DNA from: Aureimonas altamirensis
Lineage (GTDB): Bacteria > Pseudomonadota > Alphaproteobacteria > Rhizobiales > Rhizobiaceae
Length of the DNA: 64,000 bases
Reading direction: 5' to 3'
NCBI RefSeq assembly: GCF_023702225.1
Contig: NZ_JAMQCO010000004.1
Location: forward strand, 118,384 to 182,383
In this document: in pieces, positions 8,631 to 17,261 of the stretch
Numbering within the stretch: position 1 is the first letter of the stretch
How the letters are laid out: every line of letters starts with the position of its first letter
The notes under the pieces: model-generated
The model's database searches: none
What the model was told of the DNA's origin: nothing
The model's input: only the letters and a program-made list of their open reading frames with translations
Position numbers and translations under genes: made by a program

Positions 8631-10307
8631 ATGCACATCGATCGGGAATTCGACTACGTCGTCGTCGGCGCGGGGTCGTCGGGCTGCGTGCTCGCCAACC
8701 GCCTGACGGAAGACGGGCGCAGTACGGTAGCCCTGGTGGAGGCCGGCCCGCGCGATACGAACCCATGGATCCATGTCCCCATCGGCTACGGCAAGACGAT
8801 GTGGAACGACCGGCTGAACTGGCGTTTCAGCACGCAGGCCGAGCCTACGATGAACGGGCGCAGCATCTACTGGCCACGCGGCAAGGTGCTCGGAGGCTGC
8901 TCTTCCATCAACGGGCTGATCGTCATTCGCGGCCAGCAAGAGGATTATGACGGATGGGCCGGCCGCGGCAACGAGGGCTGGGGTTGGGATGATGTACTGC
9001 CCTACTTCCGCAAGCTGGAAACCAATACGCGCTTCGCCGGCGATCCGTTGCACGGGCAGGATGGCCCCCTCCACGTCAGCAGCATTCCCCGGCGGCACGA
9101 ACTGATCGAGGCTGTCTGCGACGCGGCGCAAGCCTGCGGCGTGCCGCGCACCGACGATTTCAACGGCGCCTCCCAGGAGGGGGTCGGATACTACCAGCTA
9201 ACCACCCGCAATGGCCTGCGGATGAGCGCGGCAAAAGCCTATCTCCGCCCGGCCGAACGACGGGCCAACCTGACCATCCTGACGCAGACGCAGGCCATGG
9301 GCCTGGTCTTCGAGGGGCGGCGCGCCACGGCCTTATCGGTGGTGCACAAGGGAGCGTCGGCCACGATCCGCGCACGGCGCGGCATCGTCCTTGCGGCCGG
9401 CGCCGTACAGACACCGCAACTCCTGATGCTTTCCGGCATCGGGCCGGCCGCGCACCTGACGTCTCTCGGCCTGCCGGTGGTCGCCGACCTGCCCGGCGTC
9501 GGAGGCAATCTGCAGGATCATCTTCAACTTCGGCTTCTTTATCGCTGCACACGACCGGTCACGACCAACGATCAATTGCGCTCCTGGTCGGGCAAGCTGC
9601 GCATGGGCCTCGAATACGCGCTTTTCCGGGGCGGTCCGCTGGCGATCGGCATCAACCAGGGCGGGCTCTTCACCCGCGTCCTGCCCGGCTCGCGAACGCC
9701 CGACATCCAGTTCCATATCGCCACGCTGTCGGCGGACATGGCGGGCGGGCAGGTCCACGACTATCCGGGGTTCACGCTGTCCGTCTGCCAGTTGCGGCCG
9801 GAAAGCACGGGCACGATCCGCCTCGCCTCTCCCGACCCGACCGACGCTCCGTTGATCCGGGCCAACTATCTGGCCACCGAGACCGACAGGCGCTGCGCCG
9901 TCGAAGCGCTCAACTTCGCCAGGCGGCTGGCGGCCACCGAACCCCTGGCCGGCTATGTCGCGGAAGAGAAACTGCCCGGGCCGGAGGCGCGCACGGATGC
10001 GGACCTCCTGGCTTTCGCCCGCCAGTACGGCGCCACCATCTTCCACCCGGCCGGCACCTGCCGGATGGGACCGCAAGGGGATGCCGGCGCCGTGGTGGAC
10101 GCGCGGCTGCGGGTGCGCGGCGTGGACGGCCTGTGGGTGGCCGACTGCTCGATCATGCCGACGCTGGTATCGGGCAACACGAACGTCCCCGCCATCATGA
10201 TCGGCGAAAAGGCGTCGGACATGATCCGGGACGACATGAACAACGAAAACAAGATCAATGCCGGGAGGACACGGAAATGGCAGAGGGAACTACAGACCGC
10301 CAATTGA
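8631..10307 (+). CDS. iseJ: GMC flavoprotein dehydrogenase, probable isethionate dehydrogenase IseJ
   Basis: 558 residues. The start is set by AGGGAGGAA 8 bases upstream. The FAD-binding motif VVGAGSSGCVLANRL is at about residues 9-23, the GMC signature WPRGKVLGGCSSINGLI follows, and the C-terminal HPAGTCRMG (about 471-479) and SGNTNVPAIMIG carry the active-site His and Asn. Choline dehydrogenase is the best-known relative, but the neighbours (IclR regulator, MHS transporter, xsc, pta) match isethionate loci, where a GMC enzyme oxidises isethionate to sulfoacetaldehyde. Substrate assignment is contextual. The C-terminus (NENKINAGRTRKWQRELQTAN) runs 31 bases into the transporter gene, so the two are coupled. 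Confidence 0.82.
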   Translation: MHIDREFDYVVVGAGSSGCVLANRLTEDGRSTVALVEAGPRDTNPWIHVPIGYGKTMWNDRLNWRFSTQAEPTMNGRSIYWPRGKVLGGCSSINGLIVIRGQQEDYDGWAGRGNEGWGWDDVLPYFRKLETNTRFAGDPLHGQDGPLHVSSIPRRHELIEAVCDAAQACGVPRTDDFNGASQEGVGYYQLTTRNGLRMSAAKAYLRPAERRANLTILTQTQAMGLVFEGRRATALSVVHKGASATIRARRGIVLAAGAVQTPQLLMLSGIGPAAHLTSLGLPVVADLPGVGGNLQDHLQLRLLYRCTRPVTTNDQLRSWSGKLRMGLEYALFRGGPLAIGINQGGLFTRVLPGSRTPDIQFHIATLSADMAGGQVHDYPGFTLSVCQLRPESTGTIRLASPDPTDAPLIRANYLATETDRRCAVEALNFARRLAATEPLAGYVAEEKLPGPEARTDADLLAFARQYGATIFHPAGTCRMGPQGDAGAVVDARLRVRGVDGLWVADCSIMPTLVSGNTNVPAIMIGEKASDMIRDDMNNENKINAGRTRKWQRELQTAN

Positions 10308-11611
10308 GGCGGGTCGTCGGCGCCAGCGTCATCGGCGCCACCATCGAGTGGTACGATTTCTTTCTGTACGGAATCGTCGCGGGAATCGTCTTCAACAAGC
10401 TGTACTTTCCCGCCGACGATCCGGTCGTATCCATCCTGCTGGCCTACACCACCTTCGCCATCGGCTTCGTGGCGCGTCCGGTCGGCGGCCTGATCTTCGG
10501 CCATTTCGGCGACAAGCTCGGCCGCAAGAGCATGCTGGTCATCACGCTGATGATCATGGGCGTCGCCACCGTCGCCATCGGCCTTCTGCCGACCTACGAC
10601 CAGATCGGCCTTGCCGCGCCCATCCTGCTGCTGCTGCTGCGGATCGCACAGGGCATCGGCATCGGCGGCGAATGGGGCGGCGCGGTGCTGATGGCCTACG
10701 AGTACGCCCCGGAAGACAAGCGCGGCTATTTCGCCAGCCTGCCGCAGATCGGCCTGGCGCTCGGCCTCTGCCTCGCCTCCGGCGTCACGGCGCTGATGTC
10801 CATGCTGCCGGACGAGCAGTTCATGGCATGGGGCTGGCGCGTCGGCTTCATCGCCAGCGTACTGCTGGTGGTCGTCGGCATGTATATTCGCCTGAAGGTC
10901 CACGAGACGCCGGAGTTCCAGCAGGTCAAGACCACGAAGAGCGAAGCGACCATTCCCTTCATGGACATGATCCGCACCTACCCGAAGAACGTCGTCCTGG
11001 GCATGGGCGTGCGCTATATCGACGGCGTCTTCTTCAACGTCTTCGCCGTCTTCTCCATCGTCTACCTGTCGCAATATGTCGGCGTGGAGCGCACGTCCGC
11101 CTTGTGGCTGGTGACGCTGAGCGCCTTTATCATGATCTTCACCATTCCGTATTTCGGCAGGCTTTCCGACAAATGGGGCCGGCCGAAAACCTATGCCATC
11201 GGCTCGCTGCTTCTGGCGCTGTCGGCCTACCCGGCCTTCTGGCTCTTCTCGTCCGGATCGCTGCCGCTGATCGCGCTCGGCATCGTCGTGCCCTTCGGCA
11301 TCCTCTACGCCATGTGCTACGGGCCGGAGGCGGCGCTCTTCTCGGACCTGTTCGATGCGCGGGTGCGGTATACGGGAATATCCTTCGTCTACCAGTTCTC
11401 CGGCATCTTCGCGAGCGGCATCACCCCCATCATCGCCACCTGGCTTCTGGCCAGGGGCGGCGGGTCGCCCTGGCTGGTCTGCGGCTATGTGGTCTTCGCC
11501 GCGCTCGTCAGCATGGTATCTGCCATGGCCATCCGCGTGCCGAAGCCTGACGCGGCCCCCAGGCCGGAAGCGCCATACACCCGTTCCGCGACGCCGCAAG
11601 GCCTCCGTTGA
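10277..11611 (+). CDS. iseU: MFS/MHS-family metabolite:H+ symporter, probable isethionate importer IseU
   Basis: 444 residues, start at the ATG preceded by GGGAGGAC. The N-terminus GATIEWYDFFLYG, the loop GHFGDKLGRKSMLV and RIAQGIGIGGEWGGAVLMAYEYAPEDKRGYF are hallmarks of the metabolite:H+ symporter (MHS) branch of the major facilitator superfamily; about 12 hydrophobic segments are visible. It overlaps the dehydrogenase gene and precedes xsc. Isethionate loci of some beta-proteobacteria use an MHS transporter of this kind (IseU) where others use a TRAP system. Substrate is inferred from context. Confidence 0.8.
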   Translation: MAEGTTDRQLRRVVGASVIGATIEWYDFFLYGIVAGIVFNKLYFPADDPVVSILLAYTTFAIGFVARPVGGLIFGHFGDKLGRKSMLVITLMIMGVATVAIGLLPTYDQIGLAAPILLLLLRIAQGIGIGGEWGGAVLMAYEYAPEDKRGYFASLPQIGLALGLCLASGVTALMSMLPDEQFMAWGWRVGFIASVLLVVVGMYIRLKVHETPEFQQVKTTKSEATIPFMDMIRTYPKNVVLGMGVRYIDGVFFNVFAVFSIVYLSQYVGVERTSALWLVTLSAFIMIFTIPYFGRLSDKWGRPKTYAIGSLLLALSAYPAFWLFSSGSLPLIALGIVVPFGILYAMCYGPEAALFSDLFDARVRYTGISFVYQFSGIFASGITPIIATWLLARGGGSPWLVCGYVVFAALVSMVSAMAIRVPKPDAAPRPEAPYTRSATPQGLR

Positions 11612-11618
11612 GACGGCA

Positions 11619-11641
11619 GGCGGGCGGCCTCGCCGCCCGCC
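11619..11641 (+). terminator. Stem-loop between iseU and xsc
   Basis: Perfect 10-base arms GGCGGGCGGC and GCCGCCCGCC around a CTC loop, 8 bases after the iseU stop and about 40 bases before xsc. No T-run follows, so it is more likely an mRNA-stability or attenuation element that lets xsc-pta be expressed at a different level. Confidence 0.45.
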
Positions 11642-11682
11642 CCCAATCCCCGTTCCAGACACCCCAAAAGGTATTGCTCGCC

Positions 11683-13458
11683 ATGAAGATGACGACGGAA
11701 GAAGCATTCATCAAAGTCCTGCAGATGCATGGGATAGACCAGGCCTTCGGCATCATCGGTTCGGCCATGATGCCGGTCTCCGACCTGTTCCCCGCCGCCG
11801 GAATCACGTTCTGGGATTGCGCGCACGAAACCAATGCGGGCTTGATCTGCGACGGCTATTGCCGCGCCACCGGCCAGATGGCCATGGCCATCGCGCAGAA
11901 CGGACCCGGCGTCACCGGCTTCGTGACGGCCGTCAAGACCGCCTACTGGAACCATACGCCGATGCTGCTCGTCACGCCGCAGGCCGCCAACCGCACGATG
12001 GGCCAGGGCGGCTTCCAGGAAGTGCCCCAGATGGCCCTGTTCGAGGATATGGTCTGCTACCAGGAAGAAGTGCGCGACGCGTCCCGCGTGGCGGAGGTGC
12101 TGAACCGCGTCATCGAGAAGGCGTGGCGCGGCTGCGCCCCGGCCCAGATCAACATCCCGCGGGATTTCTGGACGCAGGTCGTCGACATCGAGCTGCCGCA
12201 GGTGGTGCGGCTGGAGCGGCCGGCCGGTGGCGCGCAGGCCATCGCCGAAGCGGCGCGCCTTCTGTCCGAAGCGCGGTTTCCGGTCATCCTCAACGGTGCG
12301 GGCGTCGTCATCGGCGACGCGATCGCCCAGTCCGCCGCGCTGGCGGAGCGGCTGGATGCGCCGGTCTGCTCCGGCTACCAGCACAACGACGCCTTTCCCG
12401 GCAGCCACCGGCTGGCCGTCGGGCCGCTGGGCTACAACGGCTCGAAGGCGGCGATGGAACTGATCGCCAGGGCCGACGTGGTTCTGGCGCTCGGCACGCG
12501 CCTCAACCCTTTCTCCACACTGCCCGGCTACGGCATCGACTATTGGCCGAAGGACGCCAGGATCATCCAGGTCGACATCAACTCCGACCGCATCGGCCTG
12601 ACGAAGAAGATCAGCGTCGGCATCTGCGGCGACGCAAGGCAGGTGGCCGCGTCCATCCTGTCGCAGCTTTCGCCCACGGCGGGCGATGCCGGGCGCGAGG
12701 AACGCAAGGCGCTCATCCACCAGACCCGCTCCGGCTGGCTGCAGCAATTGTCGTCCATGGATCACGAGGACGACGACCCCGGCACGGAATGGAACGCGCA
12801 GGCACGCCGGCGCGACGCCGACCGCATGTCGCCCCGCCAGGCATGGCGCGCTATCCAGGCGGCCTTGCCGAAGGAGGCGATCGTTTCCACCGACATCGGC
12901 AACAACTGTGCGATCGGCAACGCCTATCCGACCTTCGAGCAGGGGCGCAAATACCTGGCCCCCGGCCTGTTCGGCCCTTGCGGATACGGCTTTCCGGCCA
13001 TCATCGGCGCGCGTATCGGCTGCCCAGACGTGCCGGTGTTCGGCTTTGCGGGCGACGGCGCCTTCGGCATCTCCATCAACGAGATGACGTCCATAGGCCG
13101 GAAGGAGTGGCCGGCCGTGACCATGGTGATCTTCCGCAATTACCAATGGGGCGCGGAAAAGCGCAATACGACGCTGTGGTACGACAACAACTTCGTCGGC
13201 ACCGAGCTCGACCCCGAACTGTCCTATGCGCGCATCGCGGAAGCCTGCGGCTTCAAGGGCGTGCGCGTCGAGGACACGGCGGCGCTTTCGGCCGCCATCG
13301 CACAGGCGGCGGCCGACCAGGATGCCGGCATCACCACCTTCGTCGAAGTGGTGCTGAACCAGGAACTGGGAGAGCCATTCCGCCGCGACGCCATGAAGAA
13401 GCCCGTCGCCGTGGCCGGCATAGACCGTGCCGACATGCAGCCGCAGACGCCCCGCTGA
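11683..13458 (+). CDS. xsc: Sulfoacetaldehyde acetyltransferase
   Basis: 591 residues. A thiamine-diphosphate enzyme that converts sulfoacetaldehyde and phosphate to acetyl phosphate and sulfite (EC 2.3.3.15). The N-terminus [34 protein letters not shown], the segment [20 protein letters not shown] carrying the ThDP glutamate, [14 protein letters not shown], and the C-terminal ThDP site [16 protein letters not shown] ... [13 protein letters not shown] are specific to Xsc among ThDP enzymes. The family length of about 590 is matched. It sits downstream of the proposed isethionate dehydrogenase and transporter and one base before pta; Xsc is the convergence point for taurine, isethionate and related C2 sulfonates. 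Confidence 0.95.
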   Translation: MKMTTEEAFIKVLQMHGIDQAFGIIGSAMMPVSDLFPAAGITFWDCAHETNAGLICDGYCRATGQMAMAIAQNGPGVTGFVTAVKTAYWNHTPMLLVTPQAANRTMGQGGFQEVPQMALFEDMVCYQEEVRDASRVAEVLNRVIEKAWRGCAPAQINIPRDFWTQVVDIELPQVVRLERPAGGAQAIAEAARLLSEARFPVILNGAGVVIGDAIAQSAALAERLDAPVCSGYQHNDAFPGSHRLAVGPLGYNGSKAAMELIARADVVLALGTRLNPFSTLPGYGIDYWPKDARIIQVDINSDRIGLTKKISVGICGDARQVAASILSQLSPTAGDAGREERKALIHQTRSGWLQQLSSMDHEDDDPGTEWNAQARRRDADRMSPRQAWRAIQAALPKEAIVSTDIGNNCAIGNAYPTFEQGRKYLAPGLFGPCGYGFPAIIGARIGCPDVPVFGFAGDGAFGISINEMTSIGRKEWPAVTMVIFRNYQWGAEKRNTTLWYDNNFVGTELDPELSYARIAEACGFKGVRVEDTAALSAAIAQAAADQDAGITTFVEVVLNQELGEPFRRDAMKKPVAVAGIDRADMQPQTPR

Positions 13459-13459
13459 C

Positions 13460-14527
13460 ATGCTGGCGCTCGACCGCATCGTCGACAAGGCGCGCCTTTC
13501 GCCACGGCGCATCGTCCTGCCCGAGGGCATGGACGGGCGCATCGTGGCGGGGGCGGCGCGCGCCGCCTCCGAAGGCCTTGCGGAGATCACGCTTCTCGGC
13601 CCCGTGGACCGGGTGGCGCGAAGCTGGCGCGACGCCGCCGGCGACATGCCGGTGGCCATCGTCGATCCCGAACTGGACGAACGGCTCGGCGCCTACGCCG
13701 ACGCCTATCACGCCGCACGGTCGCACAAGGGTGTCACCGGGGCGGACGCCCTTGCGGCCATGCGCCGGCCACTGAACTTCGCGGCGATGATGGTGCGCAG
13801 GGGCGATGCCGACGGCACGGTCGGCGGCGCCGTCGCCACCACGGCCGACACCGTGCGCGCAGCCCTGCAGATCATCGGGCTTGCACCGGGCGCAAGCCGC
13901 GTCTCCAGTTTCTTCCTGATGATGCTGTGCGAAGCACACCATACCCACAAGGGCGCGTTCCTGTTCGCCGATTGCGGATTGGTGATCGATCCCGACGCGG
14001 CTGAACTGTCCGATATCGCCATCGCCTCCGCCCGCTCTGCCGAAGGGCTGCTGCAGGAGCCTGCCCGGGTCGCCATGCTGTCCTTCTCGACGGCCGGCAG
14101 CGCCAGCCATGCACGCGTTTCGAAGGTGGTGGAAGCGGTGCACCTGGCCCGGACGGCGGACCCGGCGCTGGTGATCGACGGCGAACTGCAGTTCGACGCC
14201 GCCTTCGTTGCGGCGGTCGGCGCGGTGAAGGCGCCGGCCTCGCCACTGCATGGCGATGCCAACGTCTTCGTCTTCCCCAATCTCGATGCAGCCAATATCG
14301 GTTACAAGATCGCCCAGCGGATCGGCGGGGCAAAGGCAATCGGCCCGATCCTCCAGGGACTGGCCCGCCCGGCCAACGACCTGTCGCGCGGCTGCACTGC
14401 CGACGACGTGCGCCACATGATCGCGGTTACGGTGGTTCAGGCGGAAGCGGCAAACACGGCAACCATGCCGTGCACCCCGCTGATGAGCGCGATGCAGGCG
14501 AACACGGCCAGCGACGCCGCGCGATGA
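13460..14527 (+). CDS. pta: Phosphate acetyltransferase
   Basis: 355 residues, a single PTA_PTB catalytic domain without the N-terminal regulatory part of the long E. coli enzyme. Motifs include [40 protein letters not shown] and [47 protein letters not shown]. It turns acetyl phosphate into acetyl-CoA, the step after Xsc; the short Pta paired with xsc is typical of sulfonate degraders. The start is one base after the xsc stop, so the genes are co-translated. Its last 91 bases overlap the convergent sulfite exporter gene. Confidence 0.94.
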   Translation: MLALDRIVDKARLSPRRIVLPEGMDGRIVAGAARAASEGLAEITLLGPVDRVARSWRDAAGDMPVAIVDPELDERLGAYADAYHAARSHKGVTGADALAAMRRPLNFAAMMVRRGDADGTVGGAVATTADTVRAALQIIGLAPGASRVSSFFLMMLCEAHHTHKGAFLFADCGLVIDPDAAELSDIAIASARSAEGLLQEPARVAMLSFSTAGSASHARVSKVVEAVHLARTADPALVIDGELQFDAAFVAAVGAVKAPASPLHGDANVFVFPNLDAANIGYKIAQRIGGAKAIGPILQGLARPANDLSRGCTADDVRHMIAVTVVQAEAANTATMPCTPLMSAMQANTASDAAR

Positions 14528-15192
14528 TGCCGTGCGCCGTAAAGGCGAAAGAGCCTGTTTCCGGCATGGGTGCCGAGGATCATCAGCGGCAGGCCGGCCG
14601 CTGCGGTCAAGGCGAGGTCCGGCGTCCACCAGCCGCCGAGGATCGTGGGGGCCAGCGCAAGGGCCGCGGTGACCGTGAAGAAGACGATCAGCGATACGCG
14701 CGCCACCAGCGCGCTGACCGGTGCGGCAAGATAAAAAGCCACGACGGGCGGGCCCGGCATTGCGGCAAGGCCGTTGAACAAGCCGGCCAGCGCCCCGACG
14801 GCCACGGTGGCCCCGCGCCCGGGCAGGTTGACGAAGCTGCGCCCCGCGGCCAGCAAGCCGACCGCGCTCAGGCATACGGCCGAAATCAGAAGCTGCGCCA
14901 CGCCGGATGAAACGCCCATCAGGGCCGCCATGCCGACGGGCGTTCCGGCCAGGGCGCCGAGCATCAGCCAGCGCAAGGTGGGCCAATGGGCCGTCTTGCG
15001 GCCAGCCCGCAGATCCGTGGCTCCGCCCAGGAACTGCAGCGCCAGCGCGATCAGCACCGCCCCGGCGGGTTCGATCACCAGACCCATCAGCGGCACGGCT
15101 GCCAGGCCGAAGCCAAAGCCGGTAAAGCCGCGCAGCACGGCCGACAGTAAGATGATCCCGCTCATCGACAGGATGGTTGCGAGTTCGGGCAC
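14437..15192 (-). CDS. tauE: TauE/SafE-family sulfite exporter-like membrane protein
   Basis: 251 residues from the GTG at 15192; an upstream ATG at 15282 would add a 30-residue polar leader without family features. The protein is almost wholly hydrophobic with about seven to eight membrane segments, starting [30 protein letters not shown], the TauE/SafE N-terminal repeat, with the second repeat near [26 protein letters not shown]. Family members export sulfite or sulfoacetate, and here the neighbouring Xsc produces sulfite in the cytoplasm. It converges on pta and overlaps it by 91 bases; the independent promoter side faces the carboxypeptidase gene. Confidence 0.82.
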   Translation of the reverse strand: MPELATILSMSGIILLSAVLRGFTGFGFGLAAVPLMGLVIEPAGAVLIALALQFLGGATDLRAGRKTAHWPTLRWLMLGALAGTPVGMAALMGVSSGVAQLLISAVCLSAVGLLAAGRSFVNLPGRGATVAVGALAGLFNGLAAMPGPPVVAFYLAAPVSALVARVSLIVFFTVTAALALAPTILGGWWTPDLALTAAAGLPLMILGTHAGNRLFRLYGARHHRAASLAVFACIALISGVHGMVAVFAASA

Positions 15193-15361
15193 GGATGCAG
15201 GACCTGGGGACGATGGCTCCGAACCGGAGACGGGAGGGTTGAAACGGAACCGGGTGATGCCACCCGATCCCTCTTCACGCAATTGGTTTTAGGGGCTTAT
15301 TAGTCATAATCTGCCAGACATCGTCCATCGCCGCCTGCCTTCAGCCAGATCGAGTCCGTCC

Positions 15362-16237
15362 ATGTTCCACCCCCGCCTGACCCGCAGCCTGCGCCGGGTC
15401 GCCCTCGTCGCATCCCTGGCCCTCGCTTTGGCCGCCTGCCGCAGCGGCGACGTGCTGACGGTGGACAATCCGCCTGCGGCGACGATGCCGACGGCCGGCG
15501 TGATGGCGGCAGTTCAGGAGCGCGGCCGGTCCGAACTGGTGCTCGACGCCTCGACCGGGCGGATCCTGTGGCAGGAAAATGCAAACGAATTGCGCTATCC
15601 CGCCTCGTTGACCAAGCTGATGACGCTGTATCTGCTGTTCGAGGCCGTCGAAAGCGGCAGGCTATCCCTCGAAAGCCCGTTGAACGTGTCGGCGGAAGCC
15701 GCCTCGCGCCCTCCGGCCAGGCTCGGCCTTCCGGCCGGTACGTCGATCACGGTGCGCGAAGCGGCAACCGCGCTGGCCGTCCGCTCGGCCAACGACGTGG
15801 CCGTCGTGGTGGCCGAGGGCGTCGCAGGGTCGGAGCAGGCCTTCGCGCGCCAGATGAACGCGCGGGCACGCGCCATCGGCATGTCGCGCACGCATTTCGT
15901 GAATGCGTCGGGCCTGCCGGACGAGGGGCAGATCTCAACCGCCCGCGACATGGCGTTGCTGGCGCTCCAGTTGCGCACGCGCTTTCCGGCCTACCAGAGC
16001 TTCTTCACACTCCGGGAATTCCGCTTCAACGGCCGCCGCTACGAGGCCACCAACAAGCTGCTCGGCAAGGTGCCTGGCGTCGATGGCCTGAAGACCGGCT
16101 ACATCCGCGCCTCGGGCTTCCATCTGGTTGCCACCGCGCAGCGCGGCAACAAGCGGCTGATCGCAGTCGTCATGGGCGGCGAAACCGGCCGTGCGCGCGA
16201 CGCCCGAGCGGAAGAGCTTTTGGACACCTGGTTCTAG
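15362..16237 (+). CDS. D-alanyl-D-alanine carboxypeptidase, lipoprotein-like (peptidase S11)
   Basis: 291 residues. A lipoprotein signal with lipobox LAAC (Cys26) is followed by the penicillin-binding transpeptidase fold: S82-L-T-K85 (nucleophile and general base), S142-A-N144 and K244-T-G. It trims the terminal D-Ala from peptidoglycan pentapeptides in the periplasm. It lacks the C-terminal beta domain and amphipathic anchor of PBP5, so the lipid anchor could replace them. It stands alone between the exporter and the SDR gene. Confidence 0.92.
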   Translation: MFHPRLTRSLRRVALVASLALALAACRSGDVLTVDNPPAATMPTAGVMAAVQERGRSELVLDASTGRILWQENANELRYPASLTKLMTLYLLFEAVESGRLSLESPLNVSAEAASRPPARLGLPAGTSITVREAATALAVRSANDVAVVVAEGVAGSEQAFARQMNARARAIGMSRTHFVNASGLPDEGQISTARDMALLALQLRTRFPAYQSFFTLREFRFNGRRYEATNKLLGKVPGVDGLKTGYIRASGFHLVATAQRGNKRLIAVVMGGETGRARDARAEELLDTWF

Positions 16238-16367
16238 ATCTCGGCGAAGCGCCCTATCCCGCCGCACGCTGTAGACGGGCAATTGGGTGATGCCGAGCCC
16301 GGCCGGCGCTTTATCGCCAGGGACGGAATCGGCATCTGTTCGGCATCCACAGCGCAAGGAACCGCAA

Positions 16368-17132
16368 ATGACGTCAGCAACCAAGATCGCCCTCGTGACG
16401 GGCGCCAGCCGCGGCCTTGGCCGCAATACTGCCGTTTCGCTGGCCCGCCGCGGCGTGGACGTGATCGGCACCTATCATAGCAACAGGGCGGAGGCGGAAA
16501 CCGTCAGGACGGAAATAGCAGCGTTGGGCCGCAGGGCGCTGATGCTGCAGCTCGATACCGGCGACGCCGGAACCTTCCCCGACTTTGCCGGCCGGGTGGG
16601 GTCAACGCTCTCGTCCGAATGGGGCAGAACCACGTTCGACGCACTCGTCAACAATGCCGGCATCGGCGTCAACACACCCTTCGCTACCACGAGCGAGGAC
16701 GATTTCGACCGGCTGATGAACATCCATCTGAAAGGCGTCTTCTTTCTGACGCAGCGACTTCTTCCGATGATCGCGGATGGAGGTCGGATCGTGAACCTGT
16801 CCACGGGGCTCACCCGCTTCGCCCTGCCCGGCTTTTCCGCCTATGCGGCGATGAAAGGCGGTGTCGAGGTTCTGACACGTTATCTCGCAAAGGAACTCGG
16901 CCCGCGCGGCATTACCGTCAATGCCGTCGCACCGGGCGCGATCGAAACGGACTTCGGCGGAGGCCGCATCCGCGACGACAAGGCCTCGAACGACTTCGTC
17001 GCAGGCGTGACCGCTCTGGGAAGGCCCGGCCTTCCGGACGATATCGGGCCGGCGATCGCCGCTCTCCTGTCGGACGACAATCGCTGGGTCAACGCCCAGC
17101 GCATCGAGATATCCGGCGGCATGTTCCTCTAG
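16368..17132 (+). CDS. Short-chain dehydrogenase/reductase
   Basis: 254 residues, start chosen at the ATG after AAGGA. The Rossmann motif TGASRGLG is at residues 11-18, NNAG follows, and the active site has Ser in NLSTG with Y-A-A-M-K (YxxxK). The C-terminal ISGGMFL is typical of classical SDRs. Substrate cannot be told. It appears monocistronic, followed by a strong stem-loop. Confidence 0.88.
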   Translation: MTSATKIALVTGASRGLGRNTAVSLARRGVDVIGTYHSNRAEAETVRTEIAALGRRALMLQLDTGDAGTFPDFAGRVGSTLSSEWGRTTFDALVNNAGIGVNTPFATTSEDDFDRLMNIHLKGVFFLTQRLLPMIADGGRIVNLSTGLTRFALPGFSAYAAMKGGVEVLTRYLAKELGPRGITVNAVAPGAIETDFGGGRIRDDKASNDFVAGVTALGRPGLPDDIGPAIAALLSDDNRWVNAQRIEISGGMFL

Positions 17133-17138
17133 CATCGC

Positions 17139-17173
17139 TGCGGCACTGCGGTAACACCCATCGCAGTGCCGCA
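17139..17173 (+). terminator. Stem-loop after SDR gene
   Basis: Perfect 12-base arms TGCGGCACTGCG and CGCAGTGCCGCA with an 11-base loop, 7 bases after the stop codon. No clear T-run follows, so rho-independence is uncertain; it insulates the SDR from the ROK operon. Confidence 0.55.
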
Positions 17174-17219
17174 AATCTGTGCGCGCAAAAAGTTTCAGCA
17201 AACCGTCTTGACGGTAAAG

Positions 17220-17250
17220 CTTCCTAACAGTTAGCCTTCCTAACAGTTAG
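17220..17250. promoter_or_regulatory. Tandem palindromic operators before ROK regulator
   Basis: Two identical 15-base copies of CTTCCTAACAGTTAG at 17220-17234 and 17236-17250. Each contains the palindrome CTAAC-A-GTTAG. Centres are 16 bases apart, and the second ends 11 bases before the ATG, overlapping the ribosome site. It is a strong candidate for autoregulation by the ROK repressor encoded immediately downstream. Confidence 0.65.
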
Positions 17251-17261
17251 AGGGCTGCAGC

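Noticed and set aside
11485-13659. 724-codon minus-strand frame across xsc and pta
   Set aside because: Opposite strongly recognised enzymes; low-complexity charged translation with no motif.
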